DNA from: Slackia isoflavoniconvertens
GTDB taxonomy: Bacteria; Actinomycetota; Coriobacteriia; Coriobacteriales; Eggerthellaceae
Direction: 5' to 3'
NCBI RefSeq assembly: GCF_003725955.1
Contig: NZ_QIBZ01000003.1
Location: 62,001 to 126,000 of the forward strand
Length of the DNA stretch: 64,000 bases
Below, piece after piece: positions 45,072 to 53,097 of this stretch (its first letter is position 1; each line of letters starts with the position of its first letter). A program made the translations under genes and the position numbers. The notes beneath the pieces were generated by a model. It was given only the letters and a program-made list of their open reading frames with translations, made no database searches and was not told the origin of the DNA.

Positions 45072-45677
45072 TTACAGCGTAATGGTCTTGGCGGCTTCTT
45101 GCATACGGCCCAGGATGTCATACATATTCGACACCTCGCCAACCTTGAGCTGCTCTTTTAAGCCATAGAAGTCGAGGCACGTACCGCATACGAGCACTTC
45201 GGTGCCCTTCTCGATAAGTTTGTTCACCGAATCGATGATCTGCTGCTCATCGCCAGCCACGAGCTTCACGCCACTGTTCATGAACAGCACGCTCGACGGC
45301 ACGTCTTCGCTTTCCGAAAGCGTGTAAATGGCCATTTTCATGAGGTTATAGCCAAGCTGGGGATCGCCTTCGCCCACGTGGTCTTTGCCAATGAACACGG
45401 CATATCCGCAGCCTGCCGGCGTGCAGGCAGGCGCAGCAGCAGGAGCGGCTGCGGCCGCAACGCTCCTGTCGCCTTCCGAGAAGTTCACGCTCCAGCCGCC
45501 CTCGATGGTCTCGACGGCAACGTTGAGGCCATATTTTTCAGCCAAGCGCGAAACGTTCTTCACTGCGATTTCGTTGTCAACGTGCACGGAAAGCTCGCGC
45601 GCGCCTTCGTCGATCTTCGCCTTCGCCATCATGAGCGGCTTGGGGCACGCAAGACCGAATGCATTGACAGTTTCCAT
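45072..45677 (-). CDS. yedF: YedF-like selenium metabolism protein (TusA domain plus DsrE-like domain)
   Basis: 201 residues. The N-terminal TusA-type sulfurtransferase domain has the CPxP motif (FGLACPKPLMMAKAKI, Cys11). An Ala-rich linker (~residues 75-90) leads to a DsrE-like domain with GVKLVAGDEQQIIDSVNKL and VLVCGTCLDFYGLKEQL. Such proteins are proposed to pass selenium/sulfur; the role is genetic association rather than proven. The CPxP Cys is encoded as TGC, not TGA. GGAGG precedes the ATG. Two hairpins separate it from the upstream gene. Confidence 0.9.
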   Translation of the reverse strand: METVNAFGLACPKPLMMAKAKIDEGARELSVHVDNEIAVKNVSRLAEKYGLNVAVETIEGGWSVNFSEGDRSVAAAAAPAAAPACTPAGCGYAVFIGKDHVGEGDPQLGYNLMKMAIYTLSESEDVPSSVLFMNSGVKLVAGDEQQIIDSVNKLIEKGTEVLVCGTCLDFYGLKEQLKVGEVSNMYDILGRMQEAAKTITL

Positions 45678-45732
45678 GGGATGCCTCCTTCGTTGTTCTG
45701 GCTTACGCCAGCATATACCTCAATTTTCCATT

Positions 45733-45835
45733 CGCGAGTTTGGCCTTGCGCATTCGCGCGAATTTGGAGTGCACAAGGCCAAACTCGCGCACAATGGGCG
45801 GCCTTGCGTTCAACGTCGCAGGTCGCAAGGCCGCC
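45733..45835 (-). promoter_or_regulatory. Two tandem perfect hairpins ahead of yedF
   Basis: Hairpin I: CGCGAGTTTGGCCTTG (45733-45748) / its complement 45774-45789, 16 bp. Hairpin II: GGCGGCCTTGCG (45797-45808) / CGCAAGGCCGCC (45824-45835), 12 bp. Both contain GGCCTTG, so arms of one could pair with arms of the other. They sit between the second DUF3343 gene and yedF with no T-tract; an attenuator or operator is possible. Confidence 0.7.
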
Positions 45836-45840
45836 AAACG

Positions 45841-46107
45841 CTAGCAATACGTGTCGCGCGCAGGGTTGATGGCGCCCGCGACGCGCACAATGCGCTCAAT
45901 GGGGTACGGCGCGGCCTCGATAACCGGTCGCGCCGCATCGACCACTTCGGGGTCAAGAAGCACCGAAGTGCCGCAACACGCCTGCATGCCGTGCGGGGCA
46001 GGCGCCACGCGCGCCGGAACGCCAGCATCAACGAGGCGCTGATACAAATCAAAGCCTTCGGTGCTCGTGCGAACGAGCACGTAGCATGCGTCTTTCGCCT
46101 GAAGCAC
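45841..46107 (-). CDS. DUF3343-like putative Se/S carrier (copy 2)
   Basis: 88 residues from the GTG at 46107, which has AGGGG 8 nt upstream; a GTG at 46116 is possible. YVLVRTSTEGFDLYQRLVDAG and VAPAPHGMQACCGTSVLL follow the DUF3343 layout with a CC pair at the functional Cys, and the last residue is also Cys. It overlaps or abuts the csd stop (46110), so it is coupled to it. Confidence 0.8.
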   Translation of the reverse strand: MLQAKDACYVLVRTSTEGFDLYQRLVDAGVPARVAPAPHGMQACCGTSVLLDPEVVDAARPVIEAAPYPIERIVRVAGAINPARDTYC

Positions 46108-46109
46108 CG

Positions 46110-47270
46110 CTAACACCCCTGGCCAACGGCGTGGGCGATTTCGCGCACGGCCTTGGCTGCCGCATCGGCGTCGGCTACGGTATTCGCTGCCGCGAAGCTG
46201 AAGCGAACCGCGCCTTGGCTCTGAGTTCCAAGCGCTTTATGCATAAGCGGGGCGCAATGGGCGCCCGCACGCACGCAGATGTCGTAATCGCTCGCCAGCC
46301 GGTCGGCCACCTCGGCCGAATCGACATCGGCGATATTCAATGCCACGATGGAGCCGCGATCGCACGCATCGCTTCGGCCATACACCTTCACGCCGGAAAC
46401 GCCCGACACGGCGTCGGCGAAATGCTGCGCAAGCGCGCCCGCATGCTCGTGCACGCCGGAGGGCCCGCCAAGCGTTCCCTCGATGTAGCCAATACCCGCG
46501 GCCAAGCCCGCCACGCCATGCGCGTTCAGCGTGCCCGCTTCGAGGCGCTCGGGCATGAAAAGCGGGTGGCGTTCGTCATAGCTGTGCGTGCCCGAGCCTC
46601 CTTCAAGAAGCGGGGCGATTTCGGTTCCGCAGGCCACGCACAAGCCACCGGTCCCTTGCGGGCCCAACAGGCTTTTATGGCCCGTAAAGCACACCACGTC
46701 GGCGCCGATTTCAGCCATGTTCAGCGGATACGATCCAGCTGTTTGTGCGGCATCGAGCACGAATTTCGCGCCCGCCTCATGGGCCATGGCGCACATGCGC
46801 GCCACATCGTACACATCGCCCGTGAGGTTCGACGCATGCGTAACCGCGACCAGCGCAGGCTTGTGTTTGAGCAGTTCGGCATACACCTCGAAATCAAGCG
46901 AGCCATCGGCGGCGATAGGCGCGATGTCAACCGAGCAGTCAGCCGTATCGCGCAGGCGGAACAACGGGCGCAGCACCGAATTGTGCGATGCGGCCGTGGT
47001 GAGCGCCCTCTGGCCCGGAGCGAGCAGGCCATCGATGGCGATATTGAGCGCCATGGTGGCATTGTTCGTGAACGCCACGCTCGAAGCGCCCGGCGCACCG
47101 AGCAAATTCGCCACCGCCGCGCGGGCGCGGTATACCGCCATACCCGCCGCGATTGACGCCAAATGCACGCCGCGGCCCACGCCTCCGAACGACGTCATGG
47201 CATCAGCCACGGCGCGCACCACGCATTCAGGCTTCATCATCGTCGTGGCCGCATTGTCCAAGTAAATCAC
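46110..47270 (-). CDS. Cysteine desulfurase-like PLP enzyme (selenium cluster)
   Basis: 386 residues, class V aminotransferase fold. It opens IYLDNAATTMMKPE. The PLP lysine is in VVCFTGHKSLLGPQGTGGL. The catalytic Cys is in VRAGAHCAPLMHKALGT. It lies upstream of DUF3343 and yedF, facing selDAB, so it may mobilise selenium from selenocysteine or sulfur from cysteine (inference). GTG start with GGGAG upstream. Confidence 0.9.
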   Translation of the reverse strand: MIYLDNAATTMMKPECVVRAVADAMTSFGGVGRGVHLASIAAGMAVYRARAAVANLLGAPGASSVAFTNNATMALNIAIDGLLAPGQRALTTAASHNSVLRPLFRLRDTADCSVDIAPIAADGSLDFEVYAELLKHKPALVAVTHASNLTGDVYDVARMCAMAHEAGAKFVLDAAQTAGSYPLNMAEIGADVVCFTGHKSLLGPQGTGGLCVACGTEIAPLLEGGSGTHSYDERHPLFMPERLEAGTLNAHGVAGLAAGIGYIEGTLGGPSGVHEHAGALAQHFADAVSGVSGVKVYGRSDACDRGSIVALNIADVDSAEVADRLASDYDICVRAGAHCAPLMHKALGTQSQGAVRFSFAAANTVADADAAAKAVREIAHAVGQGC

Positions 47271-47299
47271 GGGCGCTCCCTCGTTTCCTCGGTTGGGAT

Positions 47300-47682
47300 T
47301 TACAGCATTTCGATGAACGCGGCAATGCGCGTTTCAAGCTGTCCCGCATCGCTTTGCGAATAATCGGTCTCGAGCTTCATGTACGGAATGGCCATGGGCG
47401 TGCCAGTAATAAGGATGCGCTTCGTGCCCTCGGGGAATACGCTCACGCCGTCGGCGATGCGCTGCTCGAGCTCGTCGGCGAGCTCGTTGGCCTTCTGCGC
47501 GCAGCGGGCGGGGTCGTCGAAGAAGGCGATCTGGGTCATGAGCAGGCGATCTTTGCCAGAAATGGGAATGCAGTTTTCGGCTTTCGTGGCATCGAAGACG
47601 CGGGCGAGCGCACGACGCACAGCTGGTCATGGGTTTCCAGGTCCATGCCGAGGCTTTGCCACATTTCACGATTGTCTGCCAT
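47300..47682 (-). pseudogene. Decayed 2-hydroxyacyl-CoA dehydratase/double-cubane-cluster reductase-type gene
   Basis: The intact ribosome site (AAGGGGGA) and first 22 codons ([20 protein letters not shown]) remain. The homology then jumps, with a frame change near 47620, to an internal segment ([15 protein letters not shown], then [20 protein letters not shown]). A second junction after [12 protein letters not shown] joins directly to the family C-terminus [20 protein letters not shown]. From memory of the family (~380 aa), about two-thirds is missing, including the cluster-ligating cysteines. Family identification is by recalled motifs. Confidence 0.7.
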
Positions 47683-48017
47683 GTTCGATTCCCCCTTCGT
47701 GCGAAGGCGGCATCCCACCCCTGGGGCCATACGCACATGCGCCCTTCGCGCTCGGTTTCCAATAACTATCACGCGACGAATCACCAGCCCATAAGGAATA
47801 AGGGCGCAAAAAAGAAACGTCGAGCGACGGTGCAGAATGGCGGACGCGCTGCAGATGCGCGAGCGTTGCCTCGCCTTCGAGGCATATGGGGCATACGCTT
47901 CGCGTGCAGAATGACGACGGGGGCAGAATTCGTCGTCGAACGAGGCGTTGCTGTGTATGGAGTCAGTGTAGCGCGCGCGGGATGCAAACGGAAGCTATAA
48001 CCCTGCAAGCGGAGATT
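47683..48017. other. Gene-free spacer between two decayed genes
   Basis: 335 bp with no supported ORF. It is flanked on both sides by gene remnants, so it may itself be degraded coding sequence, but no residual similarity is recognisable. Confidence 0.4.
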
Positions 48018-48383
48018 TTATGCGGGAGCGCTTTGCCGATGCGAAAAGGGCCACCGCATACGCGATGGCCCGAAATCACATAGGAGCTCCTGCAGTACGA
48101 CTGCGTGATTGACACTGGCCGAGGGGGTCGGTCCGATCGATTTCGCCCCGAAATACGGCATCACATCGGACATGCCGCACACATTGAACGGCAGTGCCTC
48201 GGTGTTGAAGCGCATGAAATACGGCTCGGCGCCCTCAGGCAGCGTTGGTTCATCGGACGCATCGAGGCCGGCGACCACGGCGGCTGCATGGCCGGCCGAA
48301 AGCTCGCAACGCACCATTTCCGCCAAATACACGCCGCTTCCCGTCGAATCAGGCTTTTGCGCCGAGATATTCAGGATGCGCAT
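48018..48383 (-). pseudogene. N-terminal remnant of a glycosyltransferase (GT4-like)
   Basis: From the ATG at 48383 the sequence MRILNISAQKPDSTGSGVYL, GHAAAVVAGLDASDEP and FNVCGMSDVMPY looks like the start of a family-4 glycosyltransferase. After about 70 residues similarity stops, and the frame runs through a terminator-like hairpin (GGGCCA...TGGCCC, ~48047-48072) and ends. This fits a deletion that removed most of the gene but left its 5' end and terminator. Confidence 0.65.
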
Positions 48384-48600
48384 ACGCGCCACCTTTCCTT
48401 CGAATTCGAATCATCATACCGTGGCGCAAAGGGAAGCTGCGCAAGCAGACCGCGAATCGCACAGGCAAGCCCGCGAAAAGCCGAAAGCCCAAAGGTTCAC
48501 AAAGATTTGTCCGCACGCAAGCGCCATGCAAGGTATGATTGAGCCATAGACCGAGCGATACGCAGCGCGCACAGCGCGTTGTCGAGCGGAAGGAGTCGCC

Positions 48601-49101
48601 ATGAGAATCCAAATGGAACTCGACCGAGGATATTTGCCCGACGCTTACGGAAAATACGCAGCGCCCGAAGACTGCTATGACTGGAGCTGCCGCCGCTCGT
48701 TTCCCTTTACCGTCGAGGGCGTTCCTTATGGCACGCGCGCACTCGCCGTTTTTTTCATCGACTGGGACAGTGTGCCCGTATGTGGCTTCCCATGGATTCA
48801 CTGGTGCGCCTACGTAAATGGCGACTTCGAGGGAGATATCGAGTTTCCCGACGATTTGAGCCGCAACGAGCACTCTCGCCTTGTGCAGGGATATAACTCC
48901 GCCGCGAAAAGCGAGCCCGAGCGAGGCGTGGGGTATGTTGGCCCCTGCCCGCCCGACCGCGACCACAAATACACGCTGCAGGTTATCGCCCTCGATGACG
49001 AACCACTCGTCGAGGCCCCCTTCTGGGCCAACGAACTGCTCGACGCCTGTCGAGGACATGCAATCGACGAAGCAGGCAGGATTTTGCCCAGCAGGTGCTA
49101 A
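48601..49101 (+). CDS. YbhB/YbcL family (PEBP-like) protein
   Basis: 166 residues. The PEBP fold is recognised by ALAVFFIDWDS, PWIHWCAYVNGD, GVGYVGPCPPDRDHKYTLQV and IALDDEPL. No signal peptide. Its ligand or role in bacteria is generally unknown. GAAGGAG precedes the ATG. It is a monocistronic gene beside tRNA-Ala. Confidence 0.88.
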   Translation: MRIQMELDRGYLPDAYGKYAAPEDCYDWSCRRSFPFTVEGVPYGTRALAVFFIDWDSVPVCGFPWIHWCAYVNGDFEGDIEFPDDLSRNEHSRLVQGYNSAAKSEPERGVGYVGPCPPDRDHKYTLQVIALDDEPLVEAPFWANELLDACRGHAIDEAGRILPSRC

Positions 49102-49327
49102 TGTTTTCCAGATGTAAAAAGCGTTGTCACGCGACTGTCACACACGACGCCAAAACACGGGGAACACGCAGGGAAGGGTGCATCGCAAAAAGATTTGCGC
49201 CCGATTTGCACCAGCCCTGCATAAAAGGGCATTTTATCGTGCAAAACAAAACAGGCCAGGCAATCGCCTGATTCAAGGCATATCTCTGCCACAAAAGAAT
49301 CGTTGGTCAGGCAAGGACAGCGAGCGA

Positions 49328-49419
49328 AAGCCCAGCGCTTCAGATTGGCCTGAAAGAGGAGCGACGCGTACTACCTGTACGCGAGCGACGATTGAAGGCT
49401 AAGCTGGAGTGTTGGGCTT
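49328..49419. repeat. Palindromic intergenic element, copy D
   Basis: Outer AAGCCCA/TGGGCTT (49328-49334 / 49413-49419). Core GCGTAC-TACCT-GTACGC (49366-49382) sits within GGAGCGAC...GAGCGACGATTGAA, identical in flanks to copy A although the loop differs. It lies just beyond the tRNA-Ala terminator within a 371-bp gene-free stretch. Confidence 0.8.
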
Positions 49420-49435
49420 CCGCGCAGCGGCAAAT

Positions 49436-49463
49436 AAAAAGGCCGTTCGTAAGAACGGCCTTT
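49436..49463 (-). terminator. Terminator of tRNA-Ala
   Basis: - strand GGCCGTTC-TTAC-GAACGGCC followed by TTTTTATTTG, 12 nt after the tRNA. Confidence 0.95.
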
Positions 49464-49472
49464 GAAACGACG

Positions 49473-49548
49473 TGGTGGAGATGATGGGATTCGAACCCAC
49501 GACCCCCACGTTGCGAACGTGATGCTCTCCCAGCTGAGCTACATCCCC
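49473..49548 (-). tRNA. tRNA-Ala (anticodon CGC)
   Basis: 76 nt with encoded CCA. - strand: acceptor GGGGATG/CATCTCC, D arm GCTC-AGCTGGGA-GAGC, anticodon arm TCACG-TTCGCAA-CGTGG with CGC, T arm ending in the GTTCGAAT loop. Anticodon CGC reads the GCG alanine codon. Confidence 0.95.
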
Positions 49549-49668
49549 ACGTAAGACGCGCTTGTGCGCAAGCAAGTATTTTGCACGTTTGTCGCTCAGG
49601 TGTCAACACTTAATTTCATCTTTGGGAAAATTACGTGCTGGCCTAGGCGGCATCGACGACGAAACCGC

Positions 49669-50037
49669 TTACAGATCGTCGTCGCCATCGTCCTCAAGGT
49701 CGTCGCTCAGAAGCACCTCAAGGGCCGAAGCCGCGGCGTTCTCTTCGGTTTCATCGTCCATGAACTTGCCGAAAATGGGCTCTTTCGTTTCGGCGTCGAA
49801 CAATTCGACCATGCCGGTAAGAATGTCGACGTACTGATACGACTGGCGAGCCTTGCGGCCACGCTTGCGGTCGACCTCGACGACGAACAAAGCGGGGTGC
49901 GCCTGCATGAGCGTACCTTCGCATTCGACGATTTTCGAGCGACCCATATTCGCGCGAACCTTCAGGCGGGTATTGATGCGATCCATAAGCTCAGCACGAA
50001 TATCGCCGACAAGATTTGCCTGCTTTTCAAGTTCCAT
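49669..50037 (-). CDS. veg: Veg family protein
   Basis: 122 residues. The Veg core is RLKVRANMGRSKIVECEGTL followed by FVVEVDRKRGRKARQSYQYV and DILTGMVELF. The acidic tail (LEDDGDDDL) is extra. In Bacillus, Veg affects biofilm-related transcription and its gene also neighbours ksgA. AAAAGGA precedes the ATG. Confidence 0.92.
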   Translation of the reverse strand: MELEKQANLVGDIRAELMDRINTRLKVRANMGRSKIVECEGTLMQAHPALFVVEVDRKRGRKARQSYQYVDILTGMVELFDAETKEPIFGKFMDDETEENAAASALEVLLSDDLEDDGDDDL

Positions 50038-50204
50038 TCGGTGGATTCCTTTTCATATATAGTACGGCGCCGACATACAGCGCACTTATTACACGCAGGG
50101 GAGCATAATACCACGGAATGGAAGAATTCATAGAATCTGCAGGTAGATGCCTATTTATCGTTGAGGTGCCGTTGCTTTTGCGCCGGGCGGCGGCACGTAT
50201 CGTT

Positions 50205-51122
50205 TTATTCTTCGGTCTTCGCCTTCGCAAGCACGCGGCCAAGTTCCACGAATTCCGACAGCTCGAGCGTTTCGCCGCGTCGCTTCGCGTCGATGCCGGC
50301 TTCGGCAAGAATTTCAGGAAGCTTCGCAGCGATGGCCTTGCCCTGCTCGCCACGGCTCGAGAAATAGCCCTTCATCGAGTTCGAGATAGTCTTTCGACGC
50401 GTGAAAAACGCCGCGTCGGCCGCCATGCTCGCATTCGCGATTTCCTCGGCAGACAGGCCCAAGTCGTTGCGGCGGTCAAGACGAATAACCGAGCTCGTCA
50501 CGCGCGGCGGCGGGAAGAAATTGCCCGGCGAAACTTGGAAGCGGCCCGTAGCCTTTGCGATAAGCTGCAGCTTCACCGAATACGCAGCGTAATCTTTCGT
50601 GCCCACAACGGCCTCCATGCGGTCGGCAACCTCGCTTTGCACCATAACCGTGGCGCTCTGCAGGCTGGGGATTCGCTGGAAATAATCGAGCACGAGCGTC
50701 GCCGCGACAGCATAGGGCAAATTCGAAATGAACTTGTTGGGAGCCTCGCCCGCTTCGACTGCCTGCTTGCCAAATGCAGCAATCAAATCGTCGTCGTTCA
50801 GACGCAAGGCGTCTTTGCTGATGAGCGTGAAATTGTCGAAATCGTCGCACGTCTCGTCAAGTACGGCAGGCAAATCGGGGTCGCGCTCAATGGAGAGCAC
50901 GTGCTTCGCGCGAGGCAAAAGCGCCACGGTCAGCGTGCCAATGCCCGGGCCCACCTCGAGCACGTTGTCTTCTTCACACACCTCGGAAAGCTTGCAAATG
51001 TTCGCGATAACAGCATCGTTCACCAGAAAGTTCTGGCCGAGCGAATGTTTCGTGGCCAAACCGTGGCGCGAAAGCACGTCGCGCGTCGCTCCAACCGATG
51101 CCAAATGCGATGCGATTGCCAT
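50205..51122 (-). CDS. rsmA: 16S rRNA (adenine1518/1519-N6)-dimethyltransferase
   Basis: 305 residues (KsgA). SAM motif I is VLEVGPGIGTLTVALL, preceded by KHSLGQNFLVN. Catalytic motif IV is FISNLPYAVAATLV. The C-terminal helical domain has AFFTRRKTISNSMKGYF. It dimethylates two adenines in helix 45 during 30S maturation. GAAAAGGAAA precedes the ATG. Confidence 0.96.
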   Translation of the reverse strand: MAIASHLASVGATRDVLSRHGLATKHSLGQNFLVNDAVIANICKLSEVCEEDNVLEVGPGIGTLTVALLPRAKHVLSIERDPDLPAVLDETCDDFDNFTLISKDALRLNDDDLIAAFGKQAVEAGEAPNKFISNLPYAVAATLVLDYFQRIPSLQSATVMVQSEVADRMEAVVGTKDYAAYSVKLQLIAKATGRFQVSPGNFFPPPRVTSSVIRLDRRNDLGLSAEEIANASMAADAAFFTRRKTISNSMKGYFSSRGEQGKAIAAKLPEILAEAGIDAKRRGETLELSEFVELGRVLAKAKTEE

Positions 51123-51251
51123 AGAGTTTCCTTTTCTTTGTCCCCATTGCTTTTAATTGGCACGTTTGCGCCTCACGGCTCACCGAGCCATGCGCTCCCA
51201 CGGGCTTTGAACTCCCGAAGGCGGGCGAGCCCCACAAATCATGCCCATGGG

Positions 51252-51839
51252 CTACGAACCAAACGTTTCTTTCTGCGATTCCGCCTCTGGCTGGCCCCAG
51301 CCAATGCGGTCGACCACTTCTCCAACGCGCCAACCTGCGGCCCCGAATGACGAGCGCACGCAACTTTCCAGAGCGGCAAACCCATAGGGATCGCCGCCCG
51401 AACCGATCACGTACAACGTAACGGGGCGCTTTGGCGCATCGGCAGCACCCGGCTGCCTATTCGGCCCACGCCGTTTCTCCCAGTATGGCTGAAGTCGGTC
51501 CAAAACGGCCTTGAACTGCGCCGTTGGCCCCGAGAAATACACAGGTGCCACCACATGAACCGCCGCCGCGCCATCGAGCAACGCATACAGCCCATCCATG
51601 TCGTCACGAATCACGCAATGTGTCAAATGCCCTGAGCATTCGACACATTGCAGCGCGCGGCGGCACCCTTCGCAACCGATACAACCGCTCACAGCATGGT
51701 CGGCCACATTCCAATGCTCAATAACGACGCCCTTCGCTTCGAGTTCAGCGGTCAGCTGCGCAGCATAACGCGACGACACGCCGTTTTTGCGCGGCGAACC
51801 ACAGAGTACCAGCTCATAAGAACCCTGCGCGGCGCTCAT
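51252..51839 (-). CDS. Flavodoxin-fold NAD(P)H-dependent oxidoreductase
   Basis: 195 residues. The FMN-binding opening is LVLCGSPRKNGVSSRYAAQL. A Cys group (GCIGCEGCRRALQCVECSGH) precedes the second FMN loop APVYFSGPTAQFKAVLDRL. It resembles iron-sulfur-flavoprotein-like/NADPH-dependent FMN reductases; whether a cluster is bound is unknown. Its ATG overlaps the TatD stop by 4 bp (ATGA), so the two are coupled. Confidence 0.85.
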   Translation of the reverse strand: MSAAQGSYELVLCGSPRKNGVSSRYAAQLTAELEAKGVVIEHWNVADHAVSGCIGCEGCRRALQCVECSGHLTHCVIRDDMDGLYALLDGAAAVHVVAPVYFSGPTAQFKAVLDRLQPYWEKRRGPNRQPGAADAPKRPVTLYVIGSGGDPYGFAALESCVRSSFGAAGWRVGEVVDRIGWGQPEAESQKETFGS

Positions 51840-52993
51840 CGTGCGTCCCTCGCTATATCGGCATGCGCACGCTGCCATTCCGTGGGCTCACGATTCAAAA
51901 ACGCCACACCCGCATCGTGCATCTGCTGCAGCAATGCGCGGCGAGCCTCGCCTGGGGCGACTCCCCGAACTTCGGCGATGCGCCCTGCGGTGAAAATCGT
52001 GAATTCAGGCCCGCACTCGATGCCGCGAAACGGCACGGGGGCCATATAGGGCGCATCGGTTTCGGTAAGCAGGCGTTCGGCCGGAACCATCGCAGACGAC
52101 GCACGCAAATCGTCGCTTCGCTGGAAGGTGACCGCGCCGCCGAATGCCACATGCGCCCCACGCTCGACCCAGCGCGCAAGCTCATCGGGGCCCACGCTGC
52201 AGCAATGCAGCAACGTGCCAGCTTCAGGCCAGCCTTCTTCTTCAAGAATGCGGAATGCGTCTTCGTGCGCATCCCTCACGTGAAGCACGAGCGGCAAGCC
52301 CGTAACATGGGCCAGCTGCACCTGGCGACGAAATACGTTCTGCTGAACATCGCGTGGAGACAAATCATAGTGGTAGTCGAGCCCAACCTCGCCCAAGGCA
52401 GCGGTACGTGGATCGGCCAAGCGCTCAAGCAAGGCCGCTTCCATATCGGCATCCCACTGGCTTGCGACATGCGGGTGAACTCCGCACGCGATGCGCATGT
52501 GCGGTATAGCCGGCTCTGCGCCCCAGCACAAATTGCATGCGCGCTCATCAACAGCCACCGACTCCAGCAACACCGCCGCCTCGGCCGCTTGGCCCGCATG
52601 CTTCTTGCCAGCGGCATGAGCCTGCGCTTCGAGCGACTCGCGCTCGGCCGTCACATTGCGACGCGTGGCCTCGAATACCTCGGGCAGTAAGCGCAACGCC
52701 TCGGCACGCCATATGTCCAGGTCGCGATATGTGCGTTCGCATTCATCGCCCTCGGCCGGGTCGCACATCGCACATACGAAATCGACGCCCACCACAGCGC
52801 AACGCGCAAGCGAGAGCGCCGGATGCGACAGCATAGCAAGGTGCGCATGCGTATCGGCCACGGGCGCCTCGAGCGCAGGCACCGGCGAACCCACATAGGC
52901 CCACCCCTTTTTGCGATGCTTGCGAAACAGCGCATCGCCATACAACAAATAACCGGCGTCCCCTTCGGGATCGATTCCCGCGTTCATTGGCAT
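51836..52993 (-). CDS. TatD-family metal-dependent hydrolase with a Cys-containing insert
   Basis: 385 residues, well above the usual ~260. The TIM-barrel metal sites are present: DTHAHL (residue ~47), GVHPHVA, GEVGLDYHYDLS, LVLHVRDAHEDA, LLHCCSV and LTETDAPYMAP. Between the first HxH and GVHPH there is an ~85-residue insert containing CAMC (74-77) and CNLC (153-156) and a helical Ala/Glu-rich stretch. A further 45-residue N-terminal extension exists. Likely a nuclease or deacylase; the insert's role is unknown. Start chosen at 52993 (GGA upstream). Confidence 0.87.
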   Translation of the reverse strand: MPMNAGIDPEGDAGYLLYGDALFRKHRKKGWAYVGSPVPALEAPVADTHAHLAMLSHPALSLARCAVVGVDFVCAMCDPAEGDECERTYRDLDIWRAEALRLLPEVFEATRRNVTAERESLEAQAHAAGKKHAGQAAEAAVLLESVAVDERACNLCWGAEPAIPHMRIACGVHPHVASQWDADMEAALLERLADPRTAALGEVGLDYHYDLSPRDVQQNVFRRQVQLAHVTGLPLVLHVRDAHEDAFRILEEEGWPEAGTLLHCCSVGPDELARWVERGAHVAFGGAVTFQRSDDLRASSAMVPAERLLTETDAPYMAPVPFRGIECGPEFTIFTAGRIAEVRGVAPGEARRALLQQMHDAGVAFLNREPTEWQRAHADIARDAR

Positions 52994-53041
52994 TTCTGAT
53001 TCCACGATACGAGCCTTAATAACCGAACTTCCTTCTTTTTC

Positions 53042-53078
53042 AAAAAAGCCCGGCACGCGCCATGCGATACCGGGCTTT
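53042..53078. terminator. Terminator after metG
   Basis: AAAGCCCGG/CCGGGCTTT stem; the - strand reading ends in TTTTTTG. It lies 20 nt past the metG stop. Confidence 0.88.
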
Positions 53079-53097
53079 CTGCGATTCTCAGAAACGA

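Noticed and set aside
49340-49609. 89-codon ORF containing a Ser/Gly/Arg-rich segment
   Set aside because: It is a translation across tRNA-Ala and repeat element D; such tRNA-derived ORFs are spurious.
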